Of a stretch of 64,000 bases of DNA, positions 7,730-17,163 are shown piece by piece. The notes under the pieces were generated by a model, which had not been told where the DNA came from, ran no database searches, and worked only from the letters and a program-made list of their open reading frames with translations. This stretch comes from Cognatishimia sp. 1_MG-2023 (GTDB taxonomy: Bacteria > Pseudomonadota > Alphaproteobacteria > Rhodobacterales > Rhodobacteraceae), in the NCBI RefSeq assembly GCF_030548175.1, contig NZ_JAUORX010000003.1, positions 248,001 through 312,000 of the forward strand, in the 5' to 3' direction. The position numbers were made by a program, and so were the translations under genes. Numbering within the stretch: position 1 is the stretch's first letter; each line of letters opens with the position of its first letter.

Positions 7730-9049
7730 ATGGCCGACACCAAGAAATTGTTCATCAAAACTTATGGCTGTCAGATGAATGTCTATGACAGTGAACGCAT
7801 GGCCGAGGCTATGGGGGGCGCGGGCTATGAAGCCACGGAAACCCCAGAAGATGCGGATATGATCCTGTTGAACACATGCCACATTCGGGAAAAGGCCGCG
7901 GAGAAGGTTTATTCCGAGCTGGGCCGGATGAAGGCGCTAAAGACGGATCGCCCGAATCTAAAGATCGGTGTGGCGGGTTGTGTTGCGCAGGCAGAGGGTG
8001 CTGAAATTATGCGCCGTCAGCCGGGTGTGGATTTGGTGGTTGGGCCACAGGCCTATCATCGCTTGCCTGAGATGGAAAAAGCCATTCGCGCCGGGAAAAA
8101 GGCGCTGGATACGGATTTTCCTGAGGAAGATAAGTTTGAGAAGCTGAAGTCGCGGCCAAAGGCTAAGCGGGCGCCAGCTGCGTTTTTGACCGTACAAGAA
8201 GGCTGCGACAAGTTCTGTGCGTTCTGTGTTGTGCCGTATACGCGGGGGGCCGAAGTCTCGCGCCCTGTGGATCGCGTGCTGACCGAAGCGCGGGATTTGG
8301 TGGAACGCGGTGTGCGTGAGATTACTTTGTTGGGTCAGAACGTGAATGCCTATCACGGGGCGGGGGAGTCTGGATCAAAGACTTTGGCGGACCTGATTTG
8401 GGAATTGGATAAGATCGATGGGCTAGAGCGCATTCGGTTTACGACGAGCCATCCAAACGACATGCAGGATGATCTGATCGAAGCGCATGGCACCTGTTCT
8501 AAGTTGATGCCGTATCTGCATTTGCCTGTTCAATCGGGCAGCGACAAGATTTTGAAGCGGATGAACCGGAGCCATACGGCCGAGAGCTATTTGCGTTTGA
8601 TCGAACGTATCCGCGAGGCACGGCCTGATATTTTGCTGTCTGGCGACTTTATCGTTGGCTTCCCGGAAGAGACCGAAGAAGACTTTCAAGCGACGATAGA
8701 TTTGATCAAAGAAGTCCGTTACGGGCAGGCCTATTCGTTTAAGTATTCGACCCGTCCGGGCACGCCTGCGGCGGAACGTCCGTTGGTGGATGATGCGGCG
8801 GCGAATGATCGGTTGCAGCGTTTGCAGGGACTTTTGACAGAACAGCAACGTGATATTCAGAACAGCATGGTTGGACGCGAGGTCTCTGTTTTGCTGGAAC
8901 GCGCTGGGCGCGATGCGGGGCAGATGGTTGGCAAGTCTGAGTATCTGCATTCCGTGCATTTGGACGCAGCGGGCCACCAGATTGGTGATGTCGTGCGTGT
9001 GAAGGTCATTGAAAGCAAGACCAACTCGTTGAAAGGTGAGTTGCTTTAA
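7730..9049 (+). CDS. miaB: tRNA-2-methylthio-N6-dimethylallyladenosine synthase MiaB
   Basis: MiaB is a radical-SAM methylthiotransferase that converts i6A37 to ms2i6A37 in tRNAs reading U-starting codons. The 439 residues have an N-terminal UPF0004 domain with three cluster-binding Cys (YGCQMN, NTCHIRE, AGCVAQ), the radical-SAM CxxxCxxC motif in [13 protein letters not shown] near residue 160, and a C-terminal TRAM domain. I take the ATG at 7730 because AAGGGG is about seven bases upstream; the ATG at 7724 is almost touching the Shine-Dalgarno sequence. Confidence 0.96.
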   Translation: MADTKKLFIKTYGCQMNVYDSERMAEAMGGAGYEATETPEDADMILLNTCHIREKAAEKVYSELGRMKALKTDRPNLKIGVAGCVAQAEGAEIMRRQPGVDLVVGPQAYHRLPEMEKAIRAGKKALDTDFPEEDKFEKLKSRPKAKRAPAAFLTVQEGCDKFCAFCVVPYTRGAEVSRPVDRVLTEARDLVERGVREITLLGQNVNAYHGAGESGSKTLADLIWELDKIDGLERIRFTTSHPNDMQDDLIEAHGTCSKLMPYLHLPVQSGSDKILKRMNRSHTAESYLRLIERIREARPDILLSGDFIVGFPEETEEDFQATIDLIKEVRYGQAYSFKYSTRPGTPAAERPLVDDAAANDRLQRLQGLLTEQQRDIQNSMVGREVSVLLERAGRDAGQMVGKSEYLHSVHLDAAGHQIGDVVRVKVIESKTNSLKGELL

Positions 9050-9323
9050 GCGCTGACTAGGGGTGGCGGGGCCGAACCCGGGGTCTTCGGCTCTTCCTTG
9101 AGGTCTTTGAATTGCAATGATTGGCCCATTAAGGCGCAGTAATGCGCGTCATAAACGTGCTCGCAATGTCACGGTTGGGTTTTGCGGCCCTAGGTCTGCA
9201 TACCATATCTTGTATTATTCCTTCACATAGCGCAGAAATTTGCTAGAGTGTGTATATTATATGACTTCGAAGAACCCTTTGCGGATCAATGCAGGGGAAA
9301 CGGGGCAAGCAGAGGATATAATC

Positions 9324-9896
9324 GTGGCGGACAAAATGATTGCGAGTGCGCGTAAGTTGTTGGGGGGCGTTGTTGTTGCAGCCATGACCCTGACTGCAGT
9401 AGCCGGTGCCGCTGTTGCGGAAACCAAACAAATTCGTGGTGCAGCTTATGTTCCAACTATCTGGGTTGACCCGGATGGATGTGAGCACTGGGTGATGGAT
9501 GATGGTGCAGAGGGTTACATGACCCCGAACGTCAGCCGTCAGGGCATTCCAGTTTGCCGTCAGGGCAACCTATGCGGCGTAATGGATGCAGACCAGTTCT
9601 TTGCAACCAATAAAAGCCAAATCGGTGGTTCAGGTCGCGCACGTTTGGCTGAGTTCTTTCAGCAAGCGAACGCACGGGCTTATATCATCACAGGCCACAC
9701 TGACAGCCGCGCAAGCGATGAATACAACATGGCATTGAGCTTCCGCCGTGCGACAGCTGTTGCAAAAGTGGGCGCAAGCACTGGCGCGAATATCGTAGAT
9801 GTTCGGGGTTACGGCGAGCGTATGCCACGGGCGACCAACAAAACTTCACGCGGCCGGGCAGAAAACCGCCGTGTTGAAATCATGTGCATCAACTAA
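9324..9896 (+). CDS. OmpA-family outer-membrane/peptidoglycan-binding protein
   Basis: This is a 190-residue exported protein. A GTG at 9324 preceded by GAGG (8-base spacing) gives a good signal peptide (ARKLLGGVVVAAMTLTAVAGAAVAE). The mature N-terminus holds a short module IWVDPDGCEHWVMDDG...GIPVC (two Cys). The C-terminal part (about 85-190) is an OmpA-like domain with GHTDSRASDEYNMALSFRRA and RGRAENRRVEI, the Asp and Arg that bind diaminopimelate of peptidoglycan. It lacks a beta-barrel, so it is probably periplasmic. The lipoprotein gene ten bases downstream repeats the Trp/Cys module. Confidence 0.85.
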   Translation: MADKMIASARKLLGGVVVAAMTLTAVAGAAVAETKQIRGAAYVPTIWVDPDGCEHWVMDDGAEGYMTPNVSRQGIPVCRQGNLCGVMDADQFFATNKSQIGGSGRARLAEFFQQANARAYIITGHTDSRASDEYNMALSFRRATAVAKVGASTGANIVDVRGYGERMPRATNKTSRGRAENRRVEIMCIN

Positions 9897-9906
9897 GGGG
9901 ACGGTC

Positions 9907-10221
9907 ATGAAACTTGTTAAAACATGCATGGCTTTGATGGCCGCGACTGTTCTTTCTGCGTGTATCGGTGAAGAATCCGGTGGCGAAATTACAGATAAAA
10001 CTGTTGACCACGGCTTTGACAAAAAGCACCTGAGCCAACTTAAGGCCGGTATCTGGGTTGATCCAAATGGTTGTGATCACTGGATCATTGACGATGGTAA
10101 AGAGGGTTATCTGAGCCAACGTCTTGATCGGTATGGCAAACCTGTTTGTTCTGGCATCGCGCCGCCTTCGACGGCGACGGGCCCCTACAAGCAAGGGTCA
10201 AAGTTCCACGATCCTGCATGA
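9907..10221 (+). CDS. Small lipoprotein with a WVDPxGCxHW module
   Basis: This 104-residue protein has a lipoprotein signal with lipobox LSAC (Cys19) and a module IWVDPNGCDHWIIDDGKEGYL...GKPVC that matches the N-terminal module of the preceding OmpA-family protein nearly residue by residue. The genes are ten bases apart (AAGGGGACGG before the ATG at 9907) and are probably co-transcribed, ending at a strong terminator. The module has two conserved Cys, two Trp and an acidic DDG turn; its function is unknown. Confidence 0.8.
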   Translation: MKLVKTCMALMAATVLSACIGEESGGEITDKTVDHGFDKKHLSQLKAGIWVDPNGCDHWIIDDGKEGYLSQRLDRYGKPVCSGIAPPSTATGPYKQGSKFHDPA

Positions 10222-10250
10222 TGCCAACTGCGCATCACATAAAATTACAG

Positions 10251-10284
10251 AAAGGTCGCATGTTTTCACATGCGGCCTTTTTTT
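10251..10284 (+). terminator. Strong terminator after the OmpA/lipoprotein pair
   Basis: A 13-bp stem AAAGGTCGCATGT / ACATGCGGCCTTT (one G-T pair) with a TTTC loop is followed by a T run. Confidence 0.9.
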
Positions 10285-10390
10285 ATGACGGTTGCGTGAA
10301 TATTCGCCTGTCATGGTGCAAGGGCGCTTGCGTTGGACGCCCAAAAGATGGCACCCTGAGACTCAGTACAACGCTTGATAGGAGACATAT

Positions 10391-11416
10391 TTGGCCATCA
10401 GCGAAATGACCCCACCGCTCGCCCAGGAAGCCAACAAAGAACATGTGTTGGAGTTCCCTGACAACCGCCTGCTGATTGATCTCTGTGGAGAGTATGATCG
10501 GAACTTGGCGAATATAGAGCAAAAGCTGAAAGTCCAAATTATTCGCCGCGGAAACCAACTGGCAATTCACGGTGAAGAAGCGGCGCAGCTTGAGGCCGAA
10601 ACGGTTTTACAGTCGCTTTATCAACGTCTTGAAACCGGAAAATCCGTTGAACAAGGTGATATTGATCGCGAATTGCGCATGGGTGGTTCTGAAAAGAACA
10701 CCGGTACGTTGGATGGCGATCAGATGGAGCTGTTCAAGGGCGGCAAAGTTGAAATCAAAACACGCAAAAAGCTGGTTGAGCCGCGAACCGAGGCACAAAA
10801 GGCCTATGTGAAGAGCTTGTTTAACAACGAGCTGGCCTTTGGCATTGGTCCCGCTGGTACAGGTAAGACATATCTTGCCGTGGCGGTTGGTGTGTCGATG
10901 TTTATCAGCGGTGAAGTTGATAAGATTATCCTCTCGCGTCCTGCGGTCGAAGCGGGTGAAAAGCTGGGTTATTTGCCTGGTGACATGAAGGATAAAGTCG
11001 ATCCTTATATGCAGCCGCTCTATGATGCGCTGAATGATTTTTTGCCGGCCAAGCAGCTTGGTAAGTTGATCGAAGAGAAAAAGATCGAGATTGCGCCGCT
11101 GGCCTTTATGCGGGGGCGGACCTTGGCGAATGCGTTTGTTGTGCTGGATGAGGCGCAAAACGCGACCACGATGCAGATGAAGATGTTTCTGACCCGTCTG
11201 GGTGAGGGCAGCCGCATGGCGATTACCGGTGACCGAACGCAGGTGGATTTGCCGCGTGGTGTGCAATCTGGTTTGCGGGATGCGGAACGTTTGCTGAGTG
11301 AAGTTAAGGGCGTGAGCTTTAACTATTTCACAGCAAATGATGTGGTACGTCATCCATTGGTTGCCGCAATCATCAAGGCATATGATGCGGATGCCGAGAA
11401 AGCGCAGAAGACCTAA
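10391..11416 (+). CDS. phoH: PhoH-family ATPase
   Basis: This is a 341-residue PhoH-like protein with an N-terminal KH-like RNA-binding part and a P-loop ATPase domain: Walker A GPAGTGKTYLA near residue 155 and Walker B VVLDEAQN near 250. PhoH proteins are thought to act in RNA metabolism together with YbeY. The start is a TTG at 10391 with AGGAG six bases upstream; the first ATG is five codons later. It heads a row phoH, DM13 gene, ybeY, corC, lnt on the same strand. Confidence 0.92.
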   Translation: MAISEMTPPLAQEANKEHVLEFPDNRLLIDLCGEYDRNLANIEQKLKVQIIRRGNQLAIHGEEAAQLEAETVLQSLYQRLETGKSVEQGDIDRELRMGGSEKNTGTLDGDQMELFKGGKVEIKTRKKLVEPRTEAQKAYVKSLFNNELAFGIGPAGTGKTYLAVAVGVSMFISGEVDKIILSRPAVEAGEKLGYLPGDMKDKVDPYMQPLYDALNDFLPAKQLGKLIEEKKIEIAPLAFMRGRTLANAFVVLDEAQNATTMQMKMFLTRLGEGSRMAITGDRTQVDLPRGVQSGLRDAERLLSEVKGVSFNYFTANDVVRHPLVAAIIKAYDADAEKAQKT

Positions 11417-11437
11417 CAATTGGCTGGGAGCCGAGTA

Positions 11438-11908
11438 ATGTTGAGATTTGCATTTTTATCGGCGACCCATCTAGGCGCTTTGGCTGTTGGATTCGCGTTG
11501 GGAATTTATTTCCTGCCCATCCTGACGGCGCCTGCATCCCCTGATGCGGCCGCTTTGGAAGAGCAAACCAAAGACGCATTGTTCACGGCTGAGTTCACGC
11601 GCGACCTTGCGGGGAGTGATTTCTTGCATTGGGGGGAGGGCACGGTGAGTGTGTCCTCTTCGATGATTGTGCACGAAGGGAAACTTGCACCGGGGCCAGA
11701 CTATAAGCTGTATCTGGTGAAGGATTTTGTCGAAGACGAAGCGGGATTTGAGGCTGTGAAGTCTGAGTCGGTTTTGGTCGGAGATGTGAAGACATTCGCG
11801 GGTTTGCTGCTGAATGTGCCAGCCGAGATTGATGTGACGCAATATTCTACGGTTTTGATTTGGTGTGAATCCTTTGGGGAATTCATCACGTCGGCCAAAT
11901 ACCAGTAA
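11438..11908 (+). CDS. DM13-domain protein
   Basis: This 156-residue protein has an N-terminal membrane anchor or uncleaved signal (FAFLSATHLGALAVGFALGIYFLPIL) and a DM13 domain (about 45-156) with APGPDYKLYLV, the VPAEIDVTQYSTVLIWCESFGEFITSAKY ending and the domain's single conserved Cys. DM13 domains are predicted to bind metal or take part in electron transfer; no reaction is established. It sits between phoH and ybeY, unlike the usual direct adjacency. GGGAG lies seven bases before the ATG. Confidence 0.8.
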   Translation: MLRFAFLSATHLGALAVGFALGIYFLPILTAPASPDAAALEEQTKDALFTAEFTRDLAGSDFLHWGEGTVSVSSSMIVHEGKLAPGPDYKLYLVKDFVEDEAGFEAVKSESVLVGDVKTFAGLLLNVPAEIDVTQYSTVLIWCESFGEFITSAKYQ

Positions 11909-11965
11909 ACCATTTGGGCACTTTTCTATGCTTTTCTTGGATCAACAACTGCGTTAGTGCGGGGC

Positions 11966-12466
11966 ATGTCTGTGGATATTTTGATCGAAGATCGCCGTTG
12001 GCGCGATATAGAGCTGGACGCTTTGGCTGAGAAGGCCGCGGATGCGGTTTTGTCTGAGCTTGGGCTTGCACCGGATGCTTGGGAAATCAGCTTTTTGGCT
12101 TGTAATGACACGAGAATTGCTGATTTAAACGCTGATTTTCGCGGAAAACCAAGCCCGACGAATGTGTTGTCTTGGCCGTCTGACGAGCTGGGTGCGGATG
12201 CGGATGGGGGGCAACCTGATCTGCCAAGAGGCCCGGATACAGAGCTGGGCGACATCGCGATTGCGTTTGAAACCTGCAAGCGCGAGGCGGAAGAGGCCGG
12301 CAAAACAATGCAAGATCACGTGATGCATTTGTTGGTGCATGGAACTTTACATCTTTTGGGCTATGATCACATCCGTGACCAAGATGCCACTTTGATGGAA
12401 GGCTTGGAAACACAGATACTTGCGAAAATGGGTATAGCTAACCCATATAGAGAGGAGACGGGGTAA
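11966..12466 (+). CDS. ybeY: Endoribonuclease YbeY
   Basis: YbeY is a zinc-dependent RNase involved in 16S rRNA 3'-end maturation and ribosome quality control. The 166 residues contain the signature zinc site LVHGTLHLLGYDH (three His, about residues 116-126) and an FRGKPSPTNVLSWP core. The ATG at 11966 gives MSVDILIED; a GTG three codons upstream is also possible. It is in a row with phoH and corC, the usual company. Confidence 0.94.
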   Translation: MSVDILIEDRRWRDIELDALAEKAADAVLSELGLAPDAWEISFLACNDTRIADLNADFRGKPSPTNVLSWPSDELGADADGGQPDLPRGPDTELGDIAIAFETCKREAEEAGKTMQDHVMHLLVHGTLHLLGYDHIRDQDATLMEGLETQILAKMGIANPYREETG

Positions 12467-12487
12467 AACCCCATTTGGAAAGGTACG

Positions 12488-13384
12488 ATGGGCGACAGCA
12501 CTGACGGATCTTCTAACGCGGCGCAAAGCGCGCGGGTAGAGGCCCAGAATAATTCTAAGAGCGGCGGTTTTTTCCGTCGATTGATTGAAGCCATCAGCCC
12601 TGCGGATGCAGGTGGTGATGTATCTAATATTCATTCAGATAATAATCCCACGCCAACGCATGGCATGATCAACCTACGCCGTATGCGGGTTGAGGATGTT
12701 GCTGTGCCGAAGGTCGATATTGTGTCGGTGTCTGTGACAATGACGCGGCCTGAGGTTGTGGATGTCTTTCGGGAAAGCGGGTTTACGCGCTTGCCGGTTT
12801 ACGACGGCACGTTGGACACGCCGGTTGGCTTTTTACACCTAAAAGACTTGGCTCTGAAATATGGGTTCAATGGGTCTGGCGGACGATTTGTCATGCGGCA
12901 AATGTTGCGGCCCTTGCTGTTTGTGCCGCCATCGATGCCGCTGGGCGTTTTGCTGACCAAGATGCAGACGGAGCGTCGGCATATGGCCTTGGTGATCGAC
13001 GAATATGGTGGTGTGGATGGGCTTGTGACCATCGAGGATTTGATCGAACAGGTTGTCGGTGAAATCGAAGATGAACACGACCAAACCGAAGATACGCTTT
13101 GGACTGAAGACGCGCCGGGCTGCTACATGGCCTTTGCCAAAACGCCTTTGGAGGAATTCCAACAGGAAATTGGCCGGTCTTTGACGCAATTCGAAGAGAT
13201 TGATGCCGAGGAAATTGATACGCTCGGCGGGTTGGTCTTTATGCTTGCGGGGCGTGTGCCTGCGCGGGGCGAGGTTGTGGTGCATCCAGACGGGACCGAA
13301 TTTGAGGTCGTTGATGCCGATCCTCGGCGGATCAAACGCCTGCGGGTCTTGTTGACCGAAGCGCAGCAGCATGTGGCTGAATAG
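12488..13384 (+). CDS. corC: CBS-pair transporter-associated protein (CorC/HlyC family)
   Basis: This 298-residue soluble protein has two CBS motifs (about 65-190; VEDVAVPKVDIVSV, then LVIDEYGGVDGLVTIEDLIEQVVGEIEDEHD) and a C-terminal CorC_HlyC domain (about 205-290). Family members have been linked to magnesium/cobalt efflux, and in this neighbourhood to envelope functions. It overlaps lnt by 14 bases. Confidence 0.92.
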   Translation: MGDSTDGSSNAAQSARVEAQNNSKSGGFFRRLIEAISPADAGGDVSNIHSDNNPTPTHGMINLRRMRVEDVAVPKVDIVSVSVTMTRPEVVDVFRESGFTRLPVYDGTLDTPVGFLHLKDLALKYGFNGSGGRFVMRQMLRPLLFVPPSMPLGVLLTKMQTERRHMALVIDEYGGVDGLVTIEDLIEQVVGEIEDEHDQTEDTLWTEDAPGCYMAFAKTPLEEFQQEIGRSLTQFEEIDAEEIDTLGGLVFMLAGRVPARGEVVVHPDGTEFEVVDADPRRIKRLRVLLTEAQQHVAE

Positions 13385-14867
13385 CCGGATTGATGCCTTT
13401 GGCCGATTGGGGCCAAAGGTAAAAACGCTTCTTCTGATTTTGATGGGTCTTGTGGCCAGCCTTGGGCAAGCGCCATTTGGTGCGGTGTTCCTATCGTTGA
13501 TTGGGTTTGCCAGTGTGTTTCTGGTGTTTTCCTTTGCAGAGACGGGCCGCGCCGCGGCCAAAATGGGCTGGGCCTTTGGGCTAGGGTATTTCGTTTTAAC
13601 GATGCAATGGTTGGTGTCGCCGTTTCTGGTAGAGGCTGACCGGCATGGCTGGATGGCACCCTTTGCGGTGGTTCTATTGGCCGGCGGCTTGGCATTGTTA
13701 TGGGGTGCAGCTTTTGCTGCGGCGCGTCGTTTTGGGCCGTTTGCACTGATCGTGACTTTACCACTCGCGGAACTGGTGCGGGCCTATGTGTTCACTGGGT
13801 TTCCGTGGGGCATGCCTGCGTATGGATTGGTTGATACGATCTTTGCGCAGGGGGCGGCGTGGGTTGGGTCACACGGGTTGAACGTTGTGTTGTTGGCGCT
13901 GGCCTATGTGTTGGCGTGGACGGTCACAGGACGCGGTTTTGCGGGGTGGTCTTGGCGGTTAGGTTTGGCTGCTGTGGCTGTGACGTTGATTGTTCCGTTG
14001 AAACCCATGCAGGCCACAGATGATGCGGCTGTTATTCGCTTGATCCAGCCAAATGCACCGCAGCATCAAAAGTGGGATAGCGCTTTTATGCCGATCTTTT
14101 TCGATCGGGCGTTGGCGTTTACGGCGGCAGAGGGCCAGCCGGATTTGATCCTTTGGCCAGAGACGAGCCTGCCTTACAGCCTGCCGGGCGGTATTGATGC
14201 GGTGGACGAGATCGCGGCGGCAGCCAATGGTGTGCCGTTTGTGGTTGGGGCCAATCGGTTTGATGACTTGCTGCTGATGAATGCGGCGGTCTTGGTTGAT
14301 GAGGCAGGACAGATTAGCCAAATCTATGACAAGGCGCATTTGGTTCCGTTTGGCGAGTATATGCCCTTTGGCGAGGTTTTGGCGCGTTTTGGCATCCATG
14401 GCTTGGCGGCCAGTGAAGGACGTGGCTTTACCCCTGGGGCTGGTGCGGAGCTGATGGATTTGGGAGCCTTGGGAAAGGCATTGCCGCTGATTTGTTACGA
14501 GGCTGTGTTTCCACAGGATGTTGGGGCCTATTCGGAGCGCCCAGATTTTCTGATGCAGATCACCAATGATGCGTGGTTTGGGACGTTCTCTGGCCCGTAC
14601 CAGCATTTGGTGCAGGCGCAGATGCGCGCGATTGAGCAGGGGCTTCCGTTAGTTCGGGCGGCGAACACGGGCGTTTCTGCGATGATTGATGCACGGGGGC
14701 GGGTCGTTGACTCGCTTCCGTTGAATGAAGCAGGATTTCTGGATGTGGCTTTGCCGCCGGCTCTGCCGATGACGCTTTATGCGAAAACGGGGGATTGGAC
14801 GGTATTTTTGTTACTGTTGGCGGGCTACATCGGTCTTTGGGTTAGAAAACGACGCGAAAGCAATTGA
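13371..14867 (+). CDS. lnt: Apolipoprotein N-acyltransferase Lnt
   Basis: Lnt is the inner-membrane enzyme that adds the third acyl chain to the N-terminal Cys of lipoproteins. The 498 residues have about six N-terminal membrane helices, a periplasmic nitrilase-like domain and a final helix (MTLYAKTGDWTVFLLLLAGYIGLW). The catalytic triad is visible: Glu in LILWPETSLP (near 262), Lys in YDKAHLVPFGEY (near 320) and Cys in LICYEAVFP (near 373). It overlaps corC, so translation may be coupled. Confidence 0.95.
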   Translation: MWLNSRIDAFGRLGPKVKTLLLILMGLVASLGQAPFGAVFLSLIGFASVFLVFSFAETGRAAAKMGWAFGLGYFVLTMQWLVSPFLVEADRHGWMAPFAVVLLAGGLALLWGAAFAAARRFGPFALIVTLPLAELVRAYVFTGFPWGMPAYGLVDTIFAQGAAWVGSHGLNVVLLALAYVLAWTVTGRGFAGWSWRLGLAAVAVTLIVPLKPMQATDDAAVIRLIQPNAPQHQKWDSAFMPIFFDRALAFTAAEGQPDLILWPETSLPYSLPGGIDAVDEIAAAANGVPFVVGANRFDDLLLMNAAVLVDEAGQISQIYDKAHLVPFGEYMPFGEVLARFGIHGLAASEGRGFTPGAGAELMDLGALGKALPLICYEAVFPQDVGAYSERPDFLMQITNDAWFGTFSGPYQHLVQAQMRAIEQGLPLVRAANTGVSAMIDARGRVVDSLPLNEAGFLDVALPPALPMTLYAKTGDWTVFLLLLAGYIGLWVRKRRESN

Positions 14868-14906
14868 CCCTAGGCGGATGCAGGCCTAAGTCGAGTTTAA
14901 TCATGA

Positions 14907-14953
14907 CTGTCACAACGGCTTCCTGGCGTGACAGAGAAATCTAATGGAGCATT
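14907..14953 (+). ncRNA. SAM/SAH-type riboswitch before metK
   Basis: CTGTCAC at 14908-14914 pairs with GTGACAG at 14928-14934 around the loop AACGGCTTCCTGG. The downstream ATGGAGCA at about 14944-14951 can pair with the GGCTTCC loop, forming an H-type pseudoknot that would cover the GGAG Shine-Dalgarno sequence. This matches the SAM/SAH riboswitch known upstream of metK in Rhodobacterales. Ligand binding should block translation when S-adenosylmethionine is plentiful. Confidence 0.9.
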
Positions 14954-14955
14954 TC

Positions 14956-16137
14956 ATGGCCAGATCGAATTACGTTTTCACTTCCGAGTCCGTTTCGGAG
15001 GGCCATCCAGATAAAGTCTGCGACCGCATTTCTGACGCGGTGCTGGATGCTTTGTTGGCCGAAGAGCCAGAAGCACGCGTTGCTTGCGAAACCTTTGCGA
15101 CAACCGACCGTGTCGTCATTGGTGGCGAAGTTGGCTTGAGCGACCAAGCGAAGCTAAAAGAATACATGGCAGGTGTTGATGGGATCGTACGCGATTGCAT
15201 CAAAGACATCGGCTACGAGCAGGATAAGTTTCACCACGAGACTGTGGAAATCACCAACCTGCTTCACGAACAATCCGCGCATATTGCGCAGGGCGTTGAT
15301 GCCTCTGCGGATAAAGAAGAAGGTGCAGGCGATCAGGGCATTATGTTTGGTTACGCAACCAACGAAACGCCTGATCTGATGCCAGCGCCCATTCAATATG
15401 CCCATGCGATTTTGCGTCGTTTGGCTGAGGTGCGTAAATCTGGCGAGCAAGCGGTGCTAGGCCCAGATGCGAAAACGCAGCTATCTGTGCGTTATGAAGG
15501 CGGCAAGCCGGTGGGCGTATCGTCTTTGGTTTTATCGACACAGCATTTGGACGAAAGCCTGAGCAGCGCAGATATCCATGCGATTGTTGCGCCTTATATC
15601 ACTGAGGTTCTGCCAGAGGGTTGGCTGACTGCTGAAACCGAATGGCATGTGAACCCAACCGGTAAGTTTGTAATCGGTGGGCCAGATGGTGACGCGGGTT
15701 TGACTGGTCGTAAGATTATCGTGGATACCTATGGTGGTGCCGCCCCGCATGGTGGTGGTGCGTTTTCTGGGAAAGACCCAACCAAGGTTGACCGCTCTGC
15801 CGCTTATGCGGCGCGTTACTTGGCAAAGAACATTGTGGCTGCGGGCATGGCGGAGAAGTGCACGCTGCAGCTGTCCTATGCGATTGGCGTGTCTAAGCCA
15901 TTGTCGATCTACGTGGATACCTATGGCACTGGCCAAGTTGATGATGCTGCAATCGAAGCAGCCGTGGCACAATGCATGGACCTGACCCCGCGCGGTATTC
16001 GTGAGCACTTGAAGCTGAACAAACCAATCTATCAGCGTACTGCGGCTTACGGTCACTTTGGCCGTACCCCTGACGCTGATGGCGGGTTTAGCTGGGAACA
16101 GACCAACTTAGTGACTGCGCTGAAGGCGGCTGTTTAA
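14956..16137 (+). CDS. metK: S-adenosylmethionine synthase MetK
   Basis: MetK makes S-adenosylmethionine from ATP and methionine. The 393 residues show [10 protein letters not shown] (ATP site, near residue 15), [20 protein letters not shown], and the Gly-rich [23 protein letters not shown] loop. I choose the ATG at 14956 because GGAG is seven bases upstream and the homologous N-terminus is [13 protein letters not shown]. Regulation is probably by the riboswitch that overlaps its ribosome-binding site. Confidence 0.97.
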   Translation: MARSNYVFTSESVSEGHPDKVCDRISDAVLDALLAEEPEARVACETFATTDRVVIGGEVGLSDQAKLKEYMAGVDGIVRDCIKDIGYEQDKFHHETVEITNLLHEQSAHIAQGVDASADKEEGAGDQGIMFGYATNETPDLMPAPIQYAHAILRRLAEVRKSGEQAVLGPDAKTQLSVRYEGGKPVGVSSLVLSTQHLDESLSSADIHAIVAPYITEVLPEGWLTAETEWHVNPTGKFVIGGPDGDAGLTGRKIIVDTYGGAAPHGGGAFSGKDPTKVDRSAAYAARYLAKNIVAAGMAEKCTLQLSYAIGVSKPLSIYVDTYGTGQVDDAAIEAAVAQCMDLTPRGIREHLKLNKPIYQRTAAYGHFGRTPDADGGFSWEQTNLVTALKAAV

Positions 16138-16159
16138 GCTGACTTATACTAAATTTTGG

Positions 16160-16187
16160 AAAGGCAGAGAGGTTCTCTGCCTTTTTG
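16160..16187 (+). terminator. Terminator after metK
   Basis: AAGGCAGAG pairs with CTCTGCCTT around a short loop and is followed by TTT, 22 bp after the metK stop codon. Confidence 0.8.
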
Positions 16188-16259
16188 CATTTGTGGCCAA
16201 GCCTTGACCCATGGTGCAGGTTACGGCACATGGACGCGACCTAATTTGTGAGACCCCTA

Positions 16260-16994
16260 ATGTCCGACGATAGCTCTAATACTCCAGACAACCACCCTTC
16301 GGGGGCGCCTTGGCGGAACTTTTATGGGCGCTTTAAGGGGAAGGGGTTGCGCAAATCTCAGGAGGCTTGGTTGGATGAAGATCTGGCGAAGCTGTCACCG
16401 GGAAAGGTGACTTGGGAAGAAAACCCGGATCGCGAGAATATTGATCTGGAAGCGCTGTTTGGTGGGCGTGATACCTGGCTGGAAATCGGCTTTGGTGGCG
16501 GTGAGCATATGGTGCATCAGGCCAGCCAGAACCCGGACGTGGGGTTTATTGGGTGTGAGCCGTATATCAACGGCGTTGCGATGTTGCTGGGTAAAATCCG
16601 CGAGGCGGGTGCTGACAATATCAAGGTGCATCCAGGGGATGCGCGCGACATGTTTGATGTTTTGCCGGATGCGTCGATTTCTAAGGCGTTTCTGTTGTAT
16701 CCTGATCCATGGCCCAAGAAACGGCATCATCGCCGCCGGTTTGTGACGCAGGAACATCTGGAGCCATTGGCACGGGTTTTGAAACCCGGTGCGATTTTTC
16801 GGGTGGCGACGGATATCGAAGACTACGTGCGCCAGACCTTGGAAGAGGTTCCAAAGGCGGGCTTTGAATGGCTGGCAGAAGGGCCATCGGATTGGCGCGA
16901 GCCTTGGGGTGATTGGATTTCCACACGCTATGAGCAGAAGGCCTTTCGCGAGGGGCGCAAGCCACATTATCTGACGTTTAAGCGTTTGGGATAA
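16260..16994 (+). CDS. trmB: tRNA (guanine-N7-)-methyltransferase TrmB
   Basis: TrmB methylates G46 in the variable loop of tRNAs with SAM as donor. The 244 residues carry the SAM-binding LEIGFGGGEHMVHQA motif, IGCEPYINGVA, and the signature LLYPDPWPKKRHHRRRFV with acidic and basic catalytic residues. The ATG at 16260 gives MSDDSSNTP; a GTG four codons upstream is possible. An intergenic repeat-like segment follows. Confidence 0.94.
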   Translation: MSDDSSNTPDNHPSGAPWRNFYGRFKGKGLRKSQEAWLDEDLAKLSPGKVTWEENPDRENIDLEALFGGRDTWLEIGFGGGEHMVHQASQNPDVGFIGCEPYINGVAMLLGKIREAGADNIKVHPGDARDMFDVLPDASISKAFLLYPDPWPKKRHHRRRFVTQEHLEPLARVLKPGAIFRVATDIEDYVRQTLEEVPKAGFEWLAEGPSDWREPWGDWISTRYEQKAFREGRKPHYLTFKRLG

Positions 16995-17002
16995 GCTGGG
17001 TG

Positions 17003-17066
17003 AGGGGCGCTGCCCCTCTTGGCCGATGGCCAATTCACCCCGGAGTATTTTAGGAAAGATGAAGGT
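17003..17066. repeat. Probable dispersed intergenic repeat after trmB
   Basis: The segment contains GAGGGGCGCTGCCCCTC (a stem with a short loop), then a second small dyad TTGGCCGATGGCCAA and CCCCGGAGTATTTTAGGAAAGATGAAG. Similar CGGAGTATTTTT-AAAGATGAAG strings are, to my recollection, frequent intergenic repeats in Rhodobacteraceae genomes. Only one copy is in this window. Confidence 0.45.
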
Positions 17067-17163
17067 GCGGGGCATCGAATTGGGTCATGGGCTTTCTGAG
17101 CCATGGACCTTGCACCTGTTCTGCGCTAACAGCCTTGGCCAAGAGCTATGAAGGATTGCGCAT

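Noticed and set aside
10607-11419. Open - strand frame of 270 codons
   Set aside because: Antisense to phoH with no recognisable domain; phoH has full motifs on the other strand.
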